A stretch of 64,000 nucleotides of DNA from Eutreptiella sp. 'Long Island Sound 2002' (lineage: Eukaryota; Euglenozoa; Euglenophyceae; Eutreptiales; Eutreptiaceae). The position numbers and the translations under genes were made by a program. Location: the NCBI GenBank assembly GCA_964036045.1, contig OZ038382.1:2316612-2380611 (forward strand), read 5' to 3'. Shown here one piece after another: positions 34,783 to 46,910 of this stretch. How positions within the stretch are numbered: position 1 is the stretch's first letter; the number at the start of each line of letters is the position of its first letter. Below the pieces are notes generated by a model. That model searched no databases. It had not been told where the DNA came from and saw nothing but the letters and a program-made list of their open reading frames with translations.

Positions 34783-35391
34783 ACCCCCCCCCCACTTAAT
34801 GTGCTCCCGGGGTAACTTAGGGTAACTTTTATCCAGCCCCAAGAAGGGGTACATTAACTTGGGGGGGGGGGGTACATTAAGTGGGGAGTTTGATGCATAT
34901 TTCCCTTGTGTCATGGTTGACATTGATGTGTGCACTTTTGATACCAACAACGATGAGGATTGTTCGGATCACTCCGATTTCGGCAGCCTATCACATGGTG
35001 AAGCCCAGCAACCTGGTGAAAATGACGATGACCTAATGGATGATGAAGCGTTGTTGAGGGCCCTCAAAAGTGTTGAAGTTGACGCAGACGAAGTTCAAAA
35101 TAATGCTATAGTTGGCTGTGGGGCGGTTGATGGGGCTGTTGATGGGGTTGTAGTTGGAGGTGCTGAAAATGACGGTGTTGTAGTTGGCAGCGGGGTTGTT
35201 GATGGTGCTGAAGTTGCTGGTGTTGAAAATAATCCCCAACTTCTTTTTGTGACATTCCTCAAATGTTTCGCAAAACACGTTTCATGCGTTTTGAGGTTGC
35301 GCGTTCCCATGATGTGGGTACATCAAGAGTTGGGTAGTTTTGGGGGTATAGGGGGGTGGGTGTACATTAAGTGGGGGGGGTACATTAAGTG
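34783..35391 (+). mobile_element. Short element bordered by inverted GTACATTAAGTG motifs
   Basis: The left edge has CCCCACTTAATGTGC (34790-34804). Inside that edge and at the right edge the complementary GGTACATTAAGTGGGG recurs (34871-34886, 35362-35391, plus a variant near 34850), so the segment is framed by inverted and direct copies of one motif next to G/C runs. Between them an open frame encodes an acidic segment (DTNNDEDCSDHSDF, then ENDDDLMDDEALLRALKSVE), followed by a short Val/Gly/Ala-rich repeat. Acidic tails of this sort occur at the end of pogo/CENP-B-type transposases, but no DDE catalytic core is present. I infer a truncated or non-autonomous DNA transposon; a pogo relationship is a guess. 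Confidence 0.4.
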
Positions 35392-38300
35392 TGGTGGTGG
35401 TGGGGGGGGGGGGGTAGAGTTCTCCATGCTGCACGTGTTGGTTGAGACCGCGGCTGAGGAGGTGGGCTGTCTGGCACTGTGGCTTTGTGGTAGGGGGGAC
35501 TCATCGCAACCAAATCGAGCGAGGAGGTTTGGTGACGCTCTGGGGGTTAGGGGTGTCGGCGGCGTCCACGACTGGAATGCTGTTCTAGCACGGTGCCCCA
35601 CCACGTGGGCGTGGGGCCATGAGCAACGGATACTGGGCTCACATACACCCCCGTGACAGAGGCATATGGTCATAGCGTGGGCGCGGGGGGGGGAGGGGCA
35701 TCGTACTCTAACGGTTCCGTAGAATTTCCGTGAATAGCCGCTGGTGTTCGTCTACTGCCGGTTTGACAGATACCCGCCCATGGAGCACTGAGGACTTTTG
35801 GCGTCCCTCATCTGCCAGGCTATCTGCTCACTCATTCCCTTGGATCCCTATGTGTTAGGGGATATGGAACCATTGTGCCTGGGATCCTATGGCGTCTAGT
35901 AGCTCCAGCACCTATGTCTAGAGGTCCACACACTGTACTGGTCCAAACAGGGTCTGCCATTTGTGGCGACGCCGTCTGTGCGAGCGGCCCAAGCTTGGGG
36001 GAGGGGGGGGGGCACCAATGACATTGGCACGTGAAGGGCGCCAATGAAAGTTTGGACAATTTTCTCCAGAGAAATCACTTTTCCATCGCCCACACCCACA
36101 GAGATCTTTTTGTTGTTATAAAATACCAAAAGACATTTGCTGGTTTTCCCATAATTAGAAGGTGGTGGTGGGTGGGTGGGTCCCGCCCAGAGGGGGTCCA
36201 GGGGTGGGGGGGGGATTGCCTTTTCCGAAATTCTAATTTAGGCGTGCGTGCACACAAGGGCACGACTATAGCGTGGTGCAAACCTTGGAGCTGTAGGGGA
36301 CCATCAGATCCAAAGCGGTGACCATGGACGGGTATGTTGGCAAGTTGCAGCGGTCCCTTGGCCTGAGGGGTGTGCTGCACATTGCCACTATGCACAGCCA
36401 AGGGTACGGCGCCCTACCGCCGGAATGCATGGGGGCCGTCCACATCCCCATGATGAAACCGGGCAAAAAGGGCTGTGATCTCACCAAAATCTTACACCCC
36501 GATTTTCAACGACAACATTGCTCTGCACACGCAACGTGGGCAATGGTTTCACACACAATCCTAGTTGAGTAGTGCGGTGCTCTTACACTACAAGCACGCA
36601 GCTGCCGGGGGCCTTAGTGGCAATCATCTACGGCGTGACCATGTTGCAGCATGTTGTGCGCAGCATAGAGCCCGTAGTGTTGATACTAGACCAGTCCCAC
36701 GTGTAAGGGCAGACAAACTGCTCGGGCATGGCGCAAGTGGTCCACGGTGAGCCCTTTCTCCAATGGACACGGGGCCAGGCGCTATTCCTCTGCGCTGATG
36801 GTCTACGTTGCCACGCCGGAAGGCCTCCCCGAGGGATACAAGTCACGTGGTTTGGCGGTGCTGCGGTGCTGTAAGCGTTCTACAAAGAGCTAGGGCAGTT
36901 GCACGTGGCGGAAGAGAGTGAGGGGTGTTGCGAATGATGTGCCAGGCAGCCCATGCTCTGTGGGAGTGCGAGGTGGGGCCCGTAAAGTGTGTTGAGGGGC
37001 CAAGCCCGCCACTCGCATACGGTGAGTTTGGAATGGCATGAGGGTGTGCGTGTTGGGGGCAGCGACCTACATATCCGATGGGTCAAGTAGTGGCGTTGTC
37101 ACCATGTACTTGGAATGGGGGCGCCTATATGGCCCATGCATTTGGGTGGGGTCCCAGTGCCTGCATTTGTGCGCGAGGTTCAGTGCATGTTGGGACAAAT
37201 TTATGCCTAGCAGTGCTTGACTACATGAAGGTGGTGTACCGCGTCCACACCGGCTAGGCTTCCCCTAGAAACCTTCCACACACAAGGTGGACACCCTCAG
37301 CGTGTGCTAGTCCTGTAGGCTTCATGGCTGGCATTCGAGGGACTACAATGCGCTGTGTGAGCCGCACATCCGGGTGCCAGGGGACGTGCTTCATGGGGTG
37401 ATGCACCACACCAAGGACAGTTGATAGATTTTCCCTAGGTGTGCCGTGTGTGCGGTGGGACCCACACTACTGAGGGATCCAAGTCCGCCACATATAGCGG
37501 AATGTGGATTGGGTGGCCTAGTGCGGAGCAAAATTAGAGGGGCAGCATCTAGGCACTATGCACGGGGCATGGGAGTGCCCATGCCAGTAGAGAGGCCTGG
37601 GTGTGTTCCTCTTTATAGCGCTTTGGACACCACAAGGCGCGGCATGGGAGCTCGATTCATTCGAAGAGGGAGGGACCTATATCTTGCGTAGGGGGAGCTG
37701 GTGCCTAGTGGTACATGCCATTGGCCCGTCTGTGTATTGGGCGCCACATGAGGGGCACCAACAGTGGCTCTAGACCATGATCACGAGGGCCTCCACGTAG
37801 CAGTATGGGGCCCAAGTACACCCCCCTTGCCCCCCACATCCTCTCTACAAGAGCCTCCGGGCTACCGAGACCGAGCAGCACCCAAGGGAAGTGCGGGATG
37901 AGATGACGACCGCTGAGACCGGCGTGTGGACTAGGCGCGTGACCAAGACTGCGTTCGCGATCGGGGTCGCGACTAGAATCCGCCGCCGCCTCCGCCACAA
38001 CTGGCGCTGCAGCAAGGGATTCTGATAATGGTCCATCTAGGCCAAGAAAAAAACGTGGGGATGTGGGAACCCTCCGGGTGCTGGCCCTAGTGTCGGTGCA
38101 TGCGGCGGTGCACGCCTCATTCATATATGTACATGAATGAATGAATGTACATAAATCGACGTCCAAGGCTAGGAGCAGGTGTATTTTGACAATTTCTACA
38201 GGGAAGCCACTTTTCCCCGGCCAATGGCCGAAGATTTTTTGAAAATCCTGGAGGAATTGTCCTAATTTTTCCGGACTTAGAGGGGGGTTTTGTGGGGGGG

Positions 38301-41300
38301 GGGGGGGGTAACACCATTAATACCATGGGTGTTCCAAATATCAAAGCAAAGGCCTGCCCCTCCCCGGTGCATGTTTTCCCCAATAGTGATACTCTACCCC
38401 ACATTCATTCAACGCTTGCTCTTCCAAGAAAAGCGCAATGCACAAGTCCGGCATGTCGCTGGACACACGCAAGGGCACACACAGTCTTACCCATCGTCTG
38501 CAGGCAGGAACGTCTGCAACATGACAACGTAATAAACCTCAACTGCTCCGTTGTAAATCCCCAAATATTATGGGGGTGCACCCGCACTGCGCACACGCTA
38601 CTTTTGCGGTGAGTTGTCCCGGAACAACCGGGGCTTCCACCCCCCCCCCCCCGCATTGGCCCCTAAGGAGAGCAAACCCCATTTGGAGGTAAGCACAAGT
38701 GCCTTGGTCGGGTGGGAAGGGCGAAAGCTCCGCACCGCGTCAGGAGTTCCCCCCATGACACAGGCTAGCGCACCAACAACACCAAGTCAGTCAACACCCA
38801 CCTTGGGAGGGAGGGAGGCAGCCCCCCTCTGTGTCGCAACCTTACTAATGGCCCGCACCATGATTCTTCATCCCTACATGGGCAAGCCATTGTCACATGG
38901 CACCGCAACTCTTACTTCCAAGGAGTGGTGGCGGGCTACATATGGAAGTACTTCACCACCATCCGATGGGATAAAACTGCACAGAGAAGCATGGATTGGG
39001 GAGGAGAAGAGCGCAGCATCACGGAATGCCACATCCGTTGACACTCTAGAGGTAGCGAACATGGCAAAAGAATGGCAAAGCATGGAGGATACATGCTACC
39101 TTCAACTAACAATCTGAATATGGGCCATGATTCTTCATTGGAATGGTGGGCCAATGGCAAAGGGAGCCATGTTGCATTTCAAGACCTGCAGTAAGACTTT
39201 GATCATGAATTATGCAGGGCGCGAACCGCTAAGGCCACGTGGTCACAAGTTCAATTGGTAGCTCGTGCGTGACACGTATGGGTGAAGTAGCAGGTAGACT
39301 AGGAGGGCCTAGCAGTGTCCCTACCTTGATAGCAGATCGAAACCAAGATAGTGGGTTCAAGCTGCTCATAAGGAAGGGCCAAAGCCCATTTGGCCCGCAG
39401 CCTACAGGTCACATGGGAGGGGTGGGGTGGGGGCGAGAATAGGCCATACATCAACTACTTCCGATGCCCGTGCCACTTTTCTGGGGTGAGGGGGGGGGAG
39501 GTCACGGGGGTTTGGGGGCCGACCGGGGAGAGGGGTCCTTGGAACCCAACATATAAATGGTTTACAATGACCGCTTTGTTGCACTGATCATTCTGCGTCA
39601 TGTATGTTGGAGTCGAATTTTTTCTGAAAAATGTTTACCCTGAAAATGGGGGGGTCTATGTCGCCGGGCTGCGGCTTGAGGTTGGGAAGGGGGGCTGTCA
39701 TTTTTTTCGTTCAATTTTTTCATCCATGACTGAATTCTCCATGAAGTTCTGAGTATTTAGACACACATGTGAAAAAAATTGACATTTCATTTTTTTTCTT
39801 TTTGGTGCCGACGCTTTAGTGAATTCCCCGCACCGATGCCACTTTCAACTTTGGAGGGGGGGTTAGCATCCACCCTACCCCCCCCCCCCCGTTGCTGATT
39901 GTCAAAATTGAAAAAAAAAATTGCAACCAATTTCAAAGTTTCTTGTGGTTTTTTATAGTGATCAGAGATCAAGTACCATAAACCTCTTGAGACCATGGCA
40001 CTTCATGTCTTCATTCTGGCCATGATGAAAGGGGTGTTGCATGACAAGACCAGCCGTACAATTGTGCCCATGTGGGTGCTCAAGGCCATGAGCGCCAAAA
40101 TGTGCACCTGGAGAATCGCAAGATTCCCGCGGGGCGGCGCTCACTCAATGTGTTCTATGCGGAGAACTATAGTAGTAGGTACCCACTTAGTGGTCGTTCC
40201 TACCGCACTGCCTGATATGCGACACCATCTTGAGTGCATCTCTTGGTGTCCATAGAAATGGCTAGCACTTTGGAAAAAGCCGTGGCAAAGTTTGAAGCTC
40301 ACGTGCTCTGGCTCGTGCACAAACCTTACACAATGTTGAAGCATGAGGCAAATGCGGAATGGCTTGCATTCTTGGGGCATGTTGCTGGTGCCCTTGTCAA
40401 TGATAGTGATATTTCACTTTCAACTTCCACAGTGTTTTGGTACTCAATGGTGGTTTTCTGAACAATGACCAAACCACATATGATCAAGGAGACCGGCCAT
40501 GATGCTTGTGCAATGGATATTTGGACTTCACGACTTCACACTACACGCTCCGGGATTCTCTTTGTGCGCAGATACTAAAGGTGAGCTGCCGCTACACTAG
40601 TGAGAAGTTGTTGGAAACGAGGCGTGCAATTACGCCGTATGAGGCCACACCTGTTGTTGTGATTGGGCCAGGGGACAAAAAAACACTCGGCCGCCTTTGT
40701 GACACTTGTGCTGCTTGTGCAAGACCAAATAAGATTAGGATAGGAGGCATGCATGCAGGTGGTGCCAACAGCATGGTGGTGTATCCCTATTAGTTTGTTT
40801 GTGGATGTGCGCACATGGTGGAGACTCTCGGCCACTCGGGCATCTGTCTTCCTGAGGTGCCAGCCAACTAGGCCACATCGTGGGTCATGGCTGGTGCGGA
40901 TGATCGCCCATGGTTGTGCAGGATGGATGAAGCAGCCGGAGTCCATAACCCCAACTCAAGGGGCAACACTGAGCTGTGGGAGCCGGCAACACTGAGGTGT
41001 GGGAGCCCATAACCCCACTCAAGGGACTACACTAAGGTGTGGGAGTCCACAACCCCAACTCAAGGGGCCACACTGAGGTGTGGGAGTCCATAACCCGAAA
41101 CTCAAGGGTCTACAACGAGGAGTGAGACGGCTCTGGATTGTCAGTTTGTCCGCCTGTGCGCAATGCAAAGGTCCACCAGGGGTTTGGGCCCAACTGTTCT
41201 GTGATGCCCCCCACGCCACCCCCCACCCCACTGTCTTATCTAGCCTTGGGACTTGTTTTTTTTGCTTACCACATCCAAAATAGGGGGGTTTATGAGCCAA

Positions 41301-42539
41301 ATGCCCAGTCGGGGTGTAATACAGTGATTACATGAGGAGTTCATGAACCGGCAAGGCGCAACCACGTCTGCCACAGAAAACAGAAAGATCCGGACGAACA
41401 GTCAGAACTCAACCCCGGACAGACACTCACCACCGTCGCCGCAAGCCATAGCACTCGTTTCTTTGTTTTTTTTTGGATTCTCCACATCCAAGAAAGGTGG
41501 GGTATACATGTGGCAAGTCCCAACGACCATTGCGATTGCATCAAAAATTCATCAATGAAGGGTACAACCACGACTGCAGAAAATAGACAAAAACCAGGCG
41601 ATCAGTCCTACTTTGGCCTTTGACAGAGCCTGGCCACTATCTCAACGGGCTCTAACCCTTCTTTTTCTGGATTCTCCATGTCCAAGGTATCAGAGGTACA
41701 ATTTTCCCTGTGCGAGAGTGATAACATCCGGTCAACAAAGATCCGGATTTCTTTCAGTGCATTAAAACAGCCCCCCCCCACCCCCCCCCCGCCGCGAAAG
41801 CAGCCACATCTATCCCATAAGATATATCTGTGTGCCGGTTTATCTTAATGACGTATGGGAGTCAGTAAAGTGAATCCCAATGCCGAGTTACTTTGCTGTA
41901 TGTAATGTATGTTGCTGAGTATGATAAATCGGCACACAGAGTTATCTTATGAATCGGCCCACAACGTACATCTGATAGGCACCTCAGCGCTGACAGCCAC
42001 CGTTCCCTGTCTCGTCGCCTCGTCCGGCGCTTGTGTCGCAAGCAGTGACTTATACAAGTGGACGGCCAAGACAGTCTTCCTCCGAGGACTGAGGGAAGGC
42101 TGAGTGGGTTTTCGTTTTCATTTGTAACTGAGTTCTTCGGCGCCAAGGCCTGACTGTTCGTCTTTGGCACCAGCCAGACTTTTTTTTGACTTGGCGCCAA
42201 AGCAGATACGTTTTCAACGCCAGGAATGTGAAGTAATTCAAAACGGCGGCAGCGAATACCTGAAATGAAGAACGGGTTACTGATGAGAAGAGACCACAGG
42301 AGCGCAGGGCCTGCATTGTCTGTTGCTGCGAGCACTGCCATCTGTCCGCACGAGCCGCTGCCTTGTCACCTAGTTGCCTGCGGATAGGCCTTTGGTATTT
42401 TCAAAAACAGTACTCTCGTGGGCAGGGCAGTTGGGTGGCCGCGGTGTCTCCGACAAACATGTGCCCTGCGTCAGCCCAACAACCCGCTCCTCCCATCAGC
42501 CATGAAGCTTCATTGAAAGGCCTCACCTTTTTCCCCTCC
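35392..42539. other. Seven kilobases without a supported gene
   Basis: Many short broken frames, some protein-like (36318-36572 plus contains GAVHIPMMKPGKKGCDL, which resembles the PKPGK stretch of non-LTR reverse transcriptases; 39995-40255 and 38614-39117 plus), suggest decayed retroelement sequence. None is intact enough to name. A tandem repeat lies at 40938-41122. Confidence 0.4.
40938..41122. repeat. Tandem repeat, about four units of roughly 48 bp
   Basis: Units carry CATAACCCCAACTCAAGGG, then ACACTGAGGTGTGGGAG with substitutions. One unit is shortened near 40985. Confidence 0.75.
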
Positions 42540-44166
42540 ACCGTCTCTGTATATAAAATCAATGGTATCCAGAGGCACATGCAAAGCAACAGTCCAGGAC
42601 CTGATGCCAATGAGCGAGCTCCACAGCGGGTAGTGGCCGCTGCCGATGCAATGCAACTGCAAACGCAAGCCGCTTGGTGCTGTCGGGCTGGCTGCCGGTG
42701 ACCGCCGGACCCCAGGCGGTATTGAATGCGTCCTGTGCCCCAAACCCCGCCATAAAGGAGCGAAACTGCAGAAGTGCAGCCATCGGCTCAGAGTTGTGTG
42801 TGCCCAGGGTCGCAAAAGCCCAACCGTGTTGGCGGTGTCCTGCGGCCCCCACTCACGCAATAGCCCCTCCTCCGCGATTTGGGCTGCCACTGAAATCATG
42901 AGGTCACGGTGGTGCATGCCTAGCGATGCAAAGGCCCAGACGGTGTTGGCGAGTGCCTGCGGTCAGAAGTCTTCCGGAGGCAGCCGGGCTGCAACTGCAG
43001 CCATCAGGTCGCGATCCGGTATGCCCAGCCATGCAAATGCGCCCACCACCTTCGCGATGTGCTGCGCGTTGAACTGCAACAGCGCACGTTGCTGAAGTAA
43101 GCGAGCCGCAAAGGCAGCCATCAACTCCACGTTTGTTGCGGACCCCAAGGGTCCCAAACGCCCATACAGTGACGGCAGTTTCCCTTGAGCTCAGACAAAC
43201 CCCCTCCTTGCAGAAATCGATCCAGGCGCTGGTTGAGCACGCCCGGGGTGGCGAACGCCCGCACGGTGTTGGCGACTGCCTGCGGGTTGACGTCCGACAG
43301 GACGCCTTGCTACAGAAGCCGGGTCCCAATGGCATCCATCAGCTCGGGATGCTGAAGGCCGAGGGAGGCAAATGACCACACGGTGTTGGCCAGTTCCTGG
43401 CTGTTGAACCGGGTCAAGGTGGCTCCGCTAAGTACATGAGCCGCCATCGCATCCATCAGCTCAGAGATGCACACGTCAAGAGTCGCAAATGCCCAAGCCG
43501 TGTTGCCAATGGCCTGCGGGGGAAAACACTCAAGGCGCCATTCTGCAGCATCCGAGCAGCACCCGCAGCCATCAGGTCAGCATTCCGCACCCCCGGCGTG
43601 GCGAACGCCCACACCGTGTTGGAGGTATCCTGCGGATTGAAACGGTCCAAGGTCCCGTCCTGCAGCATGTGAGCCGCAAATACAGCCATCAAGTCCGCGT
43701 TATGTGTGCCCACTTTGGCAAACGCCCACACTATGTTTGCAACCTGCCGAGGCCAAGGTGGCCCTGCCACATCACCGGCCACTATCCAAAAGGCAAATAC
43801 TTGCAACAGATTGTATGGATGTCGTTGGAGCTTTGCTACAACGCAAGCGTTCATGGCAATGTCGTGCCAATCAAGGCGACCAAAAACGTCCGGCTGAAGC
43901 CGACGCTGTGCAATCCCCTGCATCAGTGCTCCATAGCGTACCCGCATCCGACTGAACCCAACCCCCACCGACTGACGTCCACTGACAGCCTGAAGCACCT
44001 CTGGCTCCAGCACCCGCTGGCCAACAGCATGCATTACCTGCTGCCCATCCCTCATCAAACACCTCTGCAATGGTCTGCTACTTGTGCTCAGCCTTGCAAG
44101 TGCGTTCACAGTGTCGCACGGATCGCGACCTTGTGGCTGGCAATGCTGCCTTCCACCACCGTACAA
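42540..44166 (-). pseudogene. Broken gene for a protein of about 38-residue helical repeats (OPR/FASTK-like)
   Basis: Reading the minus strand across frames gives about ten tandem units of roughly 38 residues following the pattern (Q)xxANTVWAFATLGxxNxxLM then AAxAARMLQ. Clear examples are QVANIVWAFAKVGTHNADLM, QDTSNTVWAFATPGVRNADL, QELANTVWSFASLGLQHPEL and QALANTVWAFASLGMHHRDL. Repeats of this style belong to helical-repeat RNA-binding proteins of organelles (OPR, FASTK/RAP group). The array is broken: the frame shifts near 43530 at a CCCCC run, there is TAG at about 43306 (where other units have Gln) and TGA at about 42971 inside repeats, and further shifts occur near 43170 and 42830. Upstream protein-like sequence continues to about 44340 (YKKAAEELQREGC). 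Either a pseudogene or a poorly assembled gene; the two different stop codons argue for decay. No RAP domain is seen. Confidence 0.6.
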
Positions 44167-45267
44167 AGCACTGCCACCTCATGCTCCAGCTGTGTTCTGC
44201 TTCTCGGCTCTCCCAGATTCGACCACTGTGCTACCCTCTCTACTGTCTTTGCCACCACCGGCCCGGTGCAGCCTTCTCTCTGCAATTCCTCTGCAGCCTT
44301 TTTGTAGTCTACTTGCAATGCCTGCCTTGACGCATGCACAGTGTAGCCACACTTCTACCACGCAAAGCGTGACTGCTCAGAGAAAAGGTGGCATCCTGCG
44401 TTCCGCCCCGATGCCAATGGCGCAGGCCTGTGTGAACGCCAAGTGGAGGAAACCACCTCCAAATACCAATACCACGTTGGCAACATCGGATCATTGGTTC
44501 TGTGTGGTACCCCCACGACGCAATGCACGAAGGCAGCACGCAGCCCACAGGCATTGAGCACAGCGGCCAGGCAACAGCCAGCATCTTCGAGGGCAGCAGT
44601 ATCGCGTCTCCCATGCACAAGTGGCAGAGGGAGCATGGCACCACAGGAGCCGGCACCCAACTGTTGTCAACCCAGTGTCATAGCAAAATGGCCGAAATGA
44701 TACCAAACATTGACGCCTTCCTGTGTGAAGGACAGAAAGTGTTGCAGCAATGCCTCATGAAGAAGGTGTACCCTGTCCGAGACTGGCGGACGAATCACTG
44801 CCTGTATGACACAAGATGTCACCAAGTTACTAACCCTAGCTCTTGCCTCAACAACGGGTACGTGGACCCCTGCCTTCTCGGGGGCCCTTGCCGCCCTTGG
44901 ACCGCCGCGACTCGCGCTACAAGGTGTTCACCTTGGCCTGCAGCCTGTCCCTATCATCCTGCAAGCTTGAATTTGGTACGAATTCTGCGTGAATTTGGGA
45001 GGATTCGTCGTGGGTTCAACCAAACAGCACCGAATATTCGCACATTTATAGTAGCACCGTTTTGGCAAAAGTAGCACAGGAAACGCACACGATGGCACCA
45101 AGTTACGGGCAAAACACAGCAAAAAGATGTCAAATTCGCGCCTCCGCGAATCCCCCATTCAAACGACCGCTTCATGAAGGGTACAAAGGGGACACAATCA
45201 GAAGTCAAGACGTACACTAGGGGCAACAATGATGCCCCTAGTATCTCAAAGTATGGGTCTCTAGTAC

Positions 45268-45351
45268 AAGGTCACCAGCCAGCCTATTTGTCTGGTCCTT
45301 TGTTTTTCCTCCCGAATCGGGGCCACTGGCATATCCCGACCTCAACTCCCC
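45268..45351 (+). repeat. Direct repeat of 84 bp, partner at 45668-45751
   Basis: The two copies, 400 bp apart, differ at only two or three positions. Both contain CCAGCCTATTTGTCTGGTCC or CAGCCAGCCTATTTGTCTGG and the CCCGAATCGGGG inverted repeat. Confidence 0.85.
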
Positions 45352-46622
45352 ATGTACCCCCCGACCTACCCCAAAACATGGTTCTTTTTTATTTGGTGTG
45401 GGCACTTCCTACTGAGTCGGAACCATTGAAAGACATTACTGCAATCGCCCAGCTGCAGTAATTGCGGTTTCAGGAGACTAGGGGGCATACAAACCCCCTT
45501 GATCTGATCTCAATTGGGTCTTCTGGCCTATTTGGGCCTCCGTCTCCCCTTGAGTATGGCAACAATATGCCTGTGTGCCCCAGAAAATGACCCATTTTTT
45601 CCCTCTAATTCGGGTAGTAGCCAGCAGTTTCGGACCCTCCAAGCCCCCCAACAGGTTATCTGGCTGTCAAGGTCATCAGCCAGCCTATTTGTCTGGTCCT
45701 TTGTTTTTCCTCCCGAATCGGGGCCACTGGCATATCCCGACCTCACCTCCCCTGTGTACGCTTGTGCATAGTTGGACAAATGGAGGCCGCACAGTTGCAC
45801 ACACTTATTGCCAGTTGCCGTGCAGAGTTGTGCACGGTTCGGGTGAATGCTTGCGCATAACCACAGGACCAATGTGGTGCGTCCATGTCACAGTTGTGCT
45901 TGCACATGTCAACAGTGCACACTACATGTCGCACATCCCGTTCCCACAAATTTGGCAAACTTCTCCAGCCGATTCATAGGTCAGCGCCCCCCGTGCCTTC
46001 TTGTGCAGGTGAGTCAAGTAATGCGGCTGCGTGACGGCATCACTTACTCATATGAGGACCTGCTCTCTCTACCGTGTTCCATGCAGACTGAGTCCATCTC
46101 CTTGCTCGTTGCTTTTCAACATTTTATAAAGATTTGGCGTTCGTTTGGTCTTTCGCGACTTCCATATGCCTTGCCAAGCAAGGCATCGCATTACGCCTAC
46201 CGTCCTAATTTCCTAATTCAATAGTGTCCTTCACACACACTCCATGGGGAATGCCCTTGTGCTACAAAATGGTGGTTCACATGTTGCTCACAGCGTCACT
46301 CTGCCGGCTTCACTTCCGTTCCACCCCACACCATAAGCACCATGCGCACCCACATTCCTCTTGGTTTCACTCATTTGATGTCTTGCATGCTTGCCATTAG
46401 AGGGCCGTAGGCACATCATACAGCAACTGCCCTGGTCAAAAGTGGCCTAGACCTTCATGTTTTGTCTCGCCTCGTTTCCAAAAGCTTGTCAACCTTGCAT
46501 CATAGAGACACCCCCCTCTGCACCTATTCGTGCCTGACCCCAGGGTCTCTTTTGTTGACAACAAATACACAATAGCAACATCGCATAGCCTCGGCACATG
46601 GGGGGAATATCTGGCTGGCGCG

Positions 46623-46910
46623 CGCCCGGTGCATGCCCGGCGGGCTACCTTTGTATTCAGTATCCTATCTCTAGCCCCAACTTTATCCTCACCTAGGGAA
46701 GTCCCCCAAGTAGACCGCACTAGACCGCAAACCTTCCCTGCAAGGCACCTTGCACAAGCCAAAATATGATAATTCAACACAAAATGTCACTCCCACCACT
46801 TCCAACCACCACCCTTGCCATCATCATAAACTGGGTGCAAAGGATGGGCTAGATTCTTAGACACGGCGAGAAGGTTCTCCAGATTGTTTGGTGAGGGGGG
46901 GGGGGGGGGG
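46623..46910 (+). repeat. Direct repeat of about 290 bp, partner at 47162-47457
   Basis: Copies are offset by about 540-552 bp and are highly similar, from the GCGCCCGGTGCA-like start through CTATCTCTAGCCCCAAC to GCTAGATTCTTAGACACGGC and a G run. The left copy ends in 16 G, the right in 8 G. This is a recent tandem or nested duplication. Confidence 0.85.

Noticed and set aside
37030-37220. RNase H-like text (TYISDGSSSG)
   Set aside because: A single short match in a broken frame; too little to call a retroelement domain.
42960-43310. Stop-codon reassignment to explain TAG and TGA inside the helical repeats
   Set aside because: The same window uses TAG and TGA as normal ends of well-supported genes, and the array also has frameshifts, so decay is simpler.
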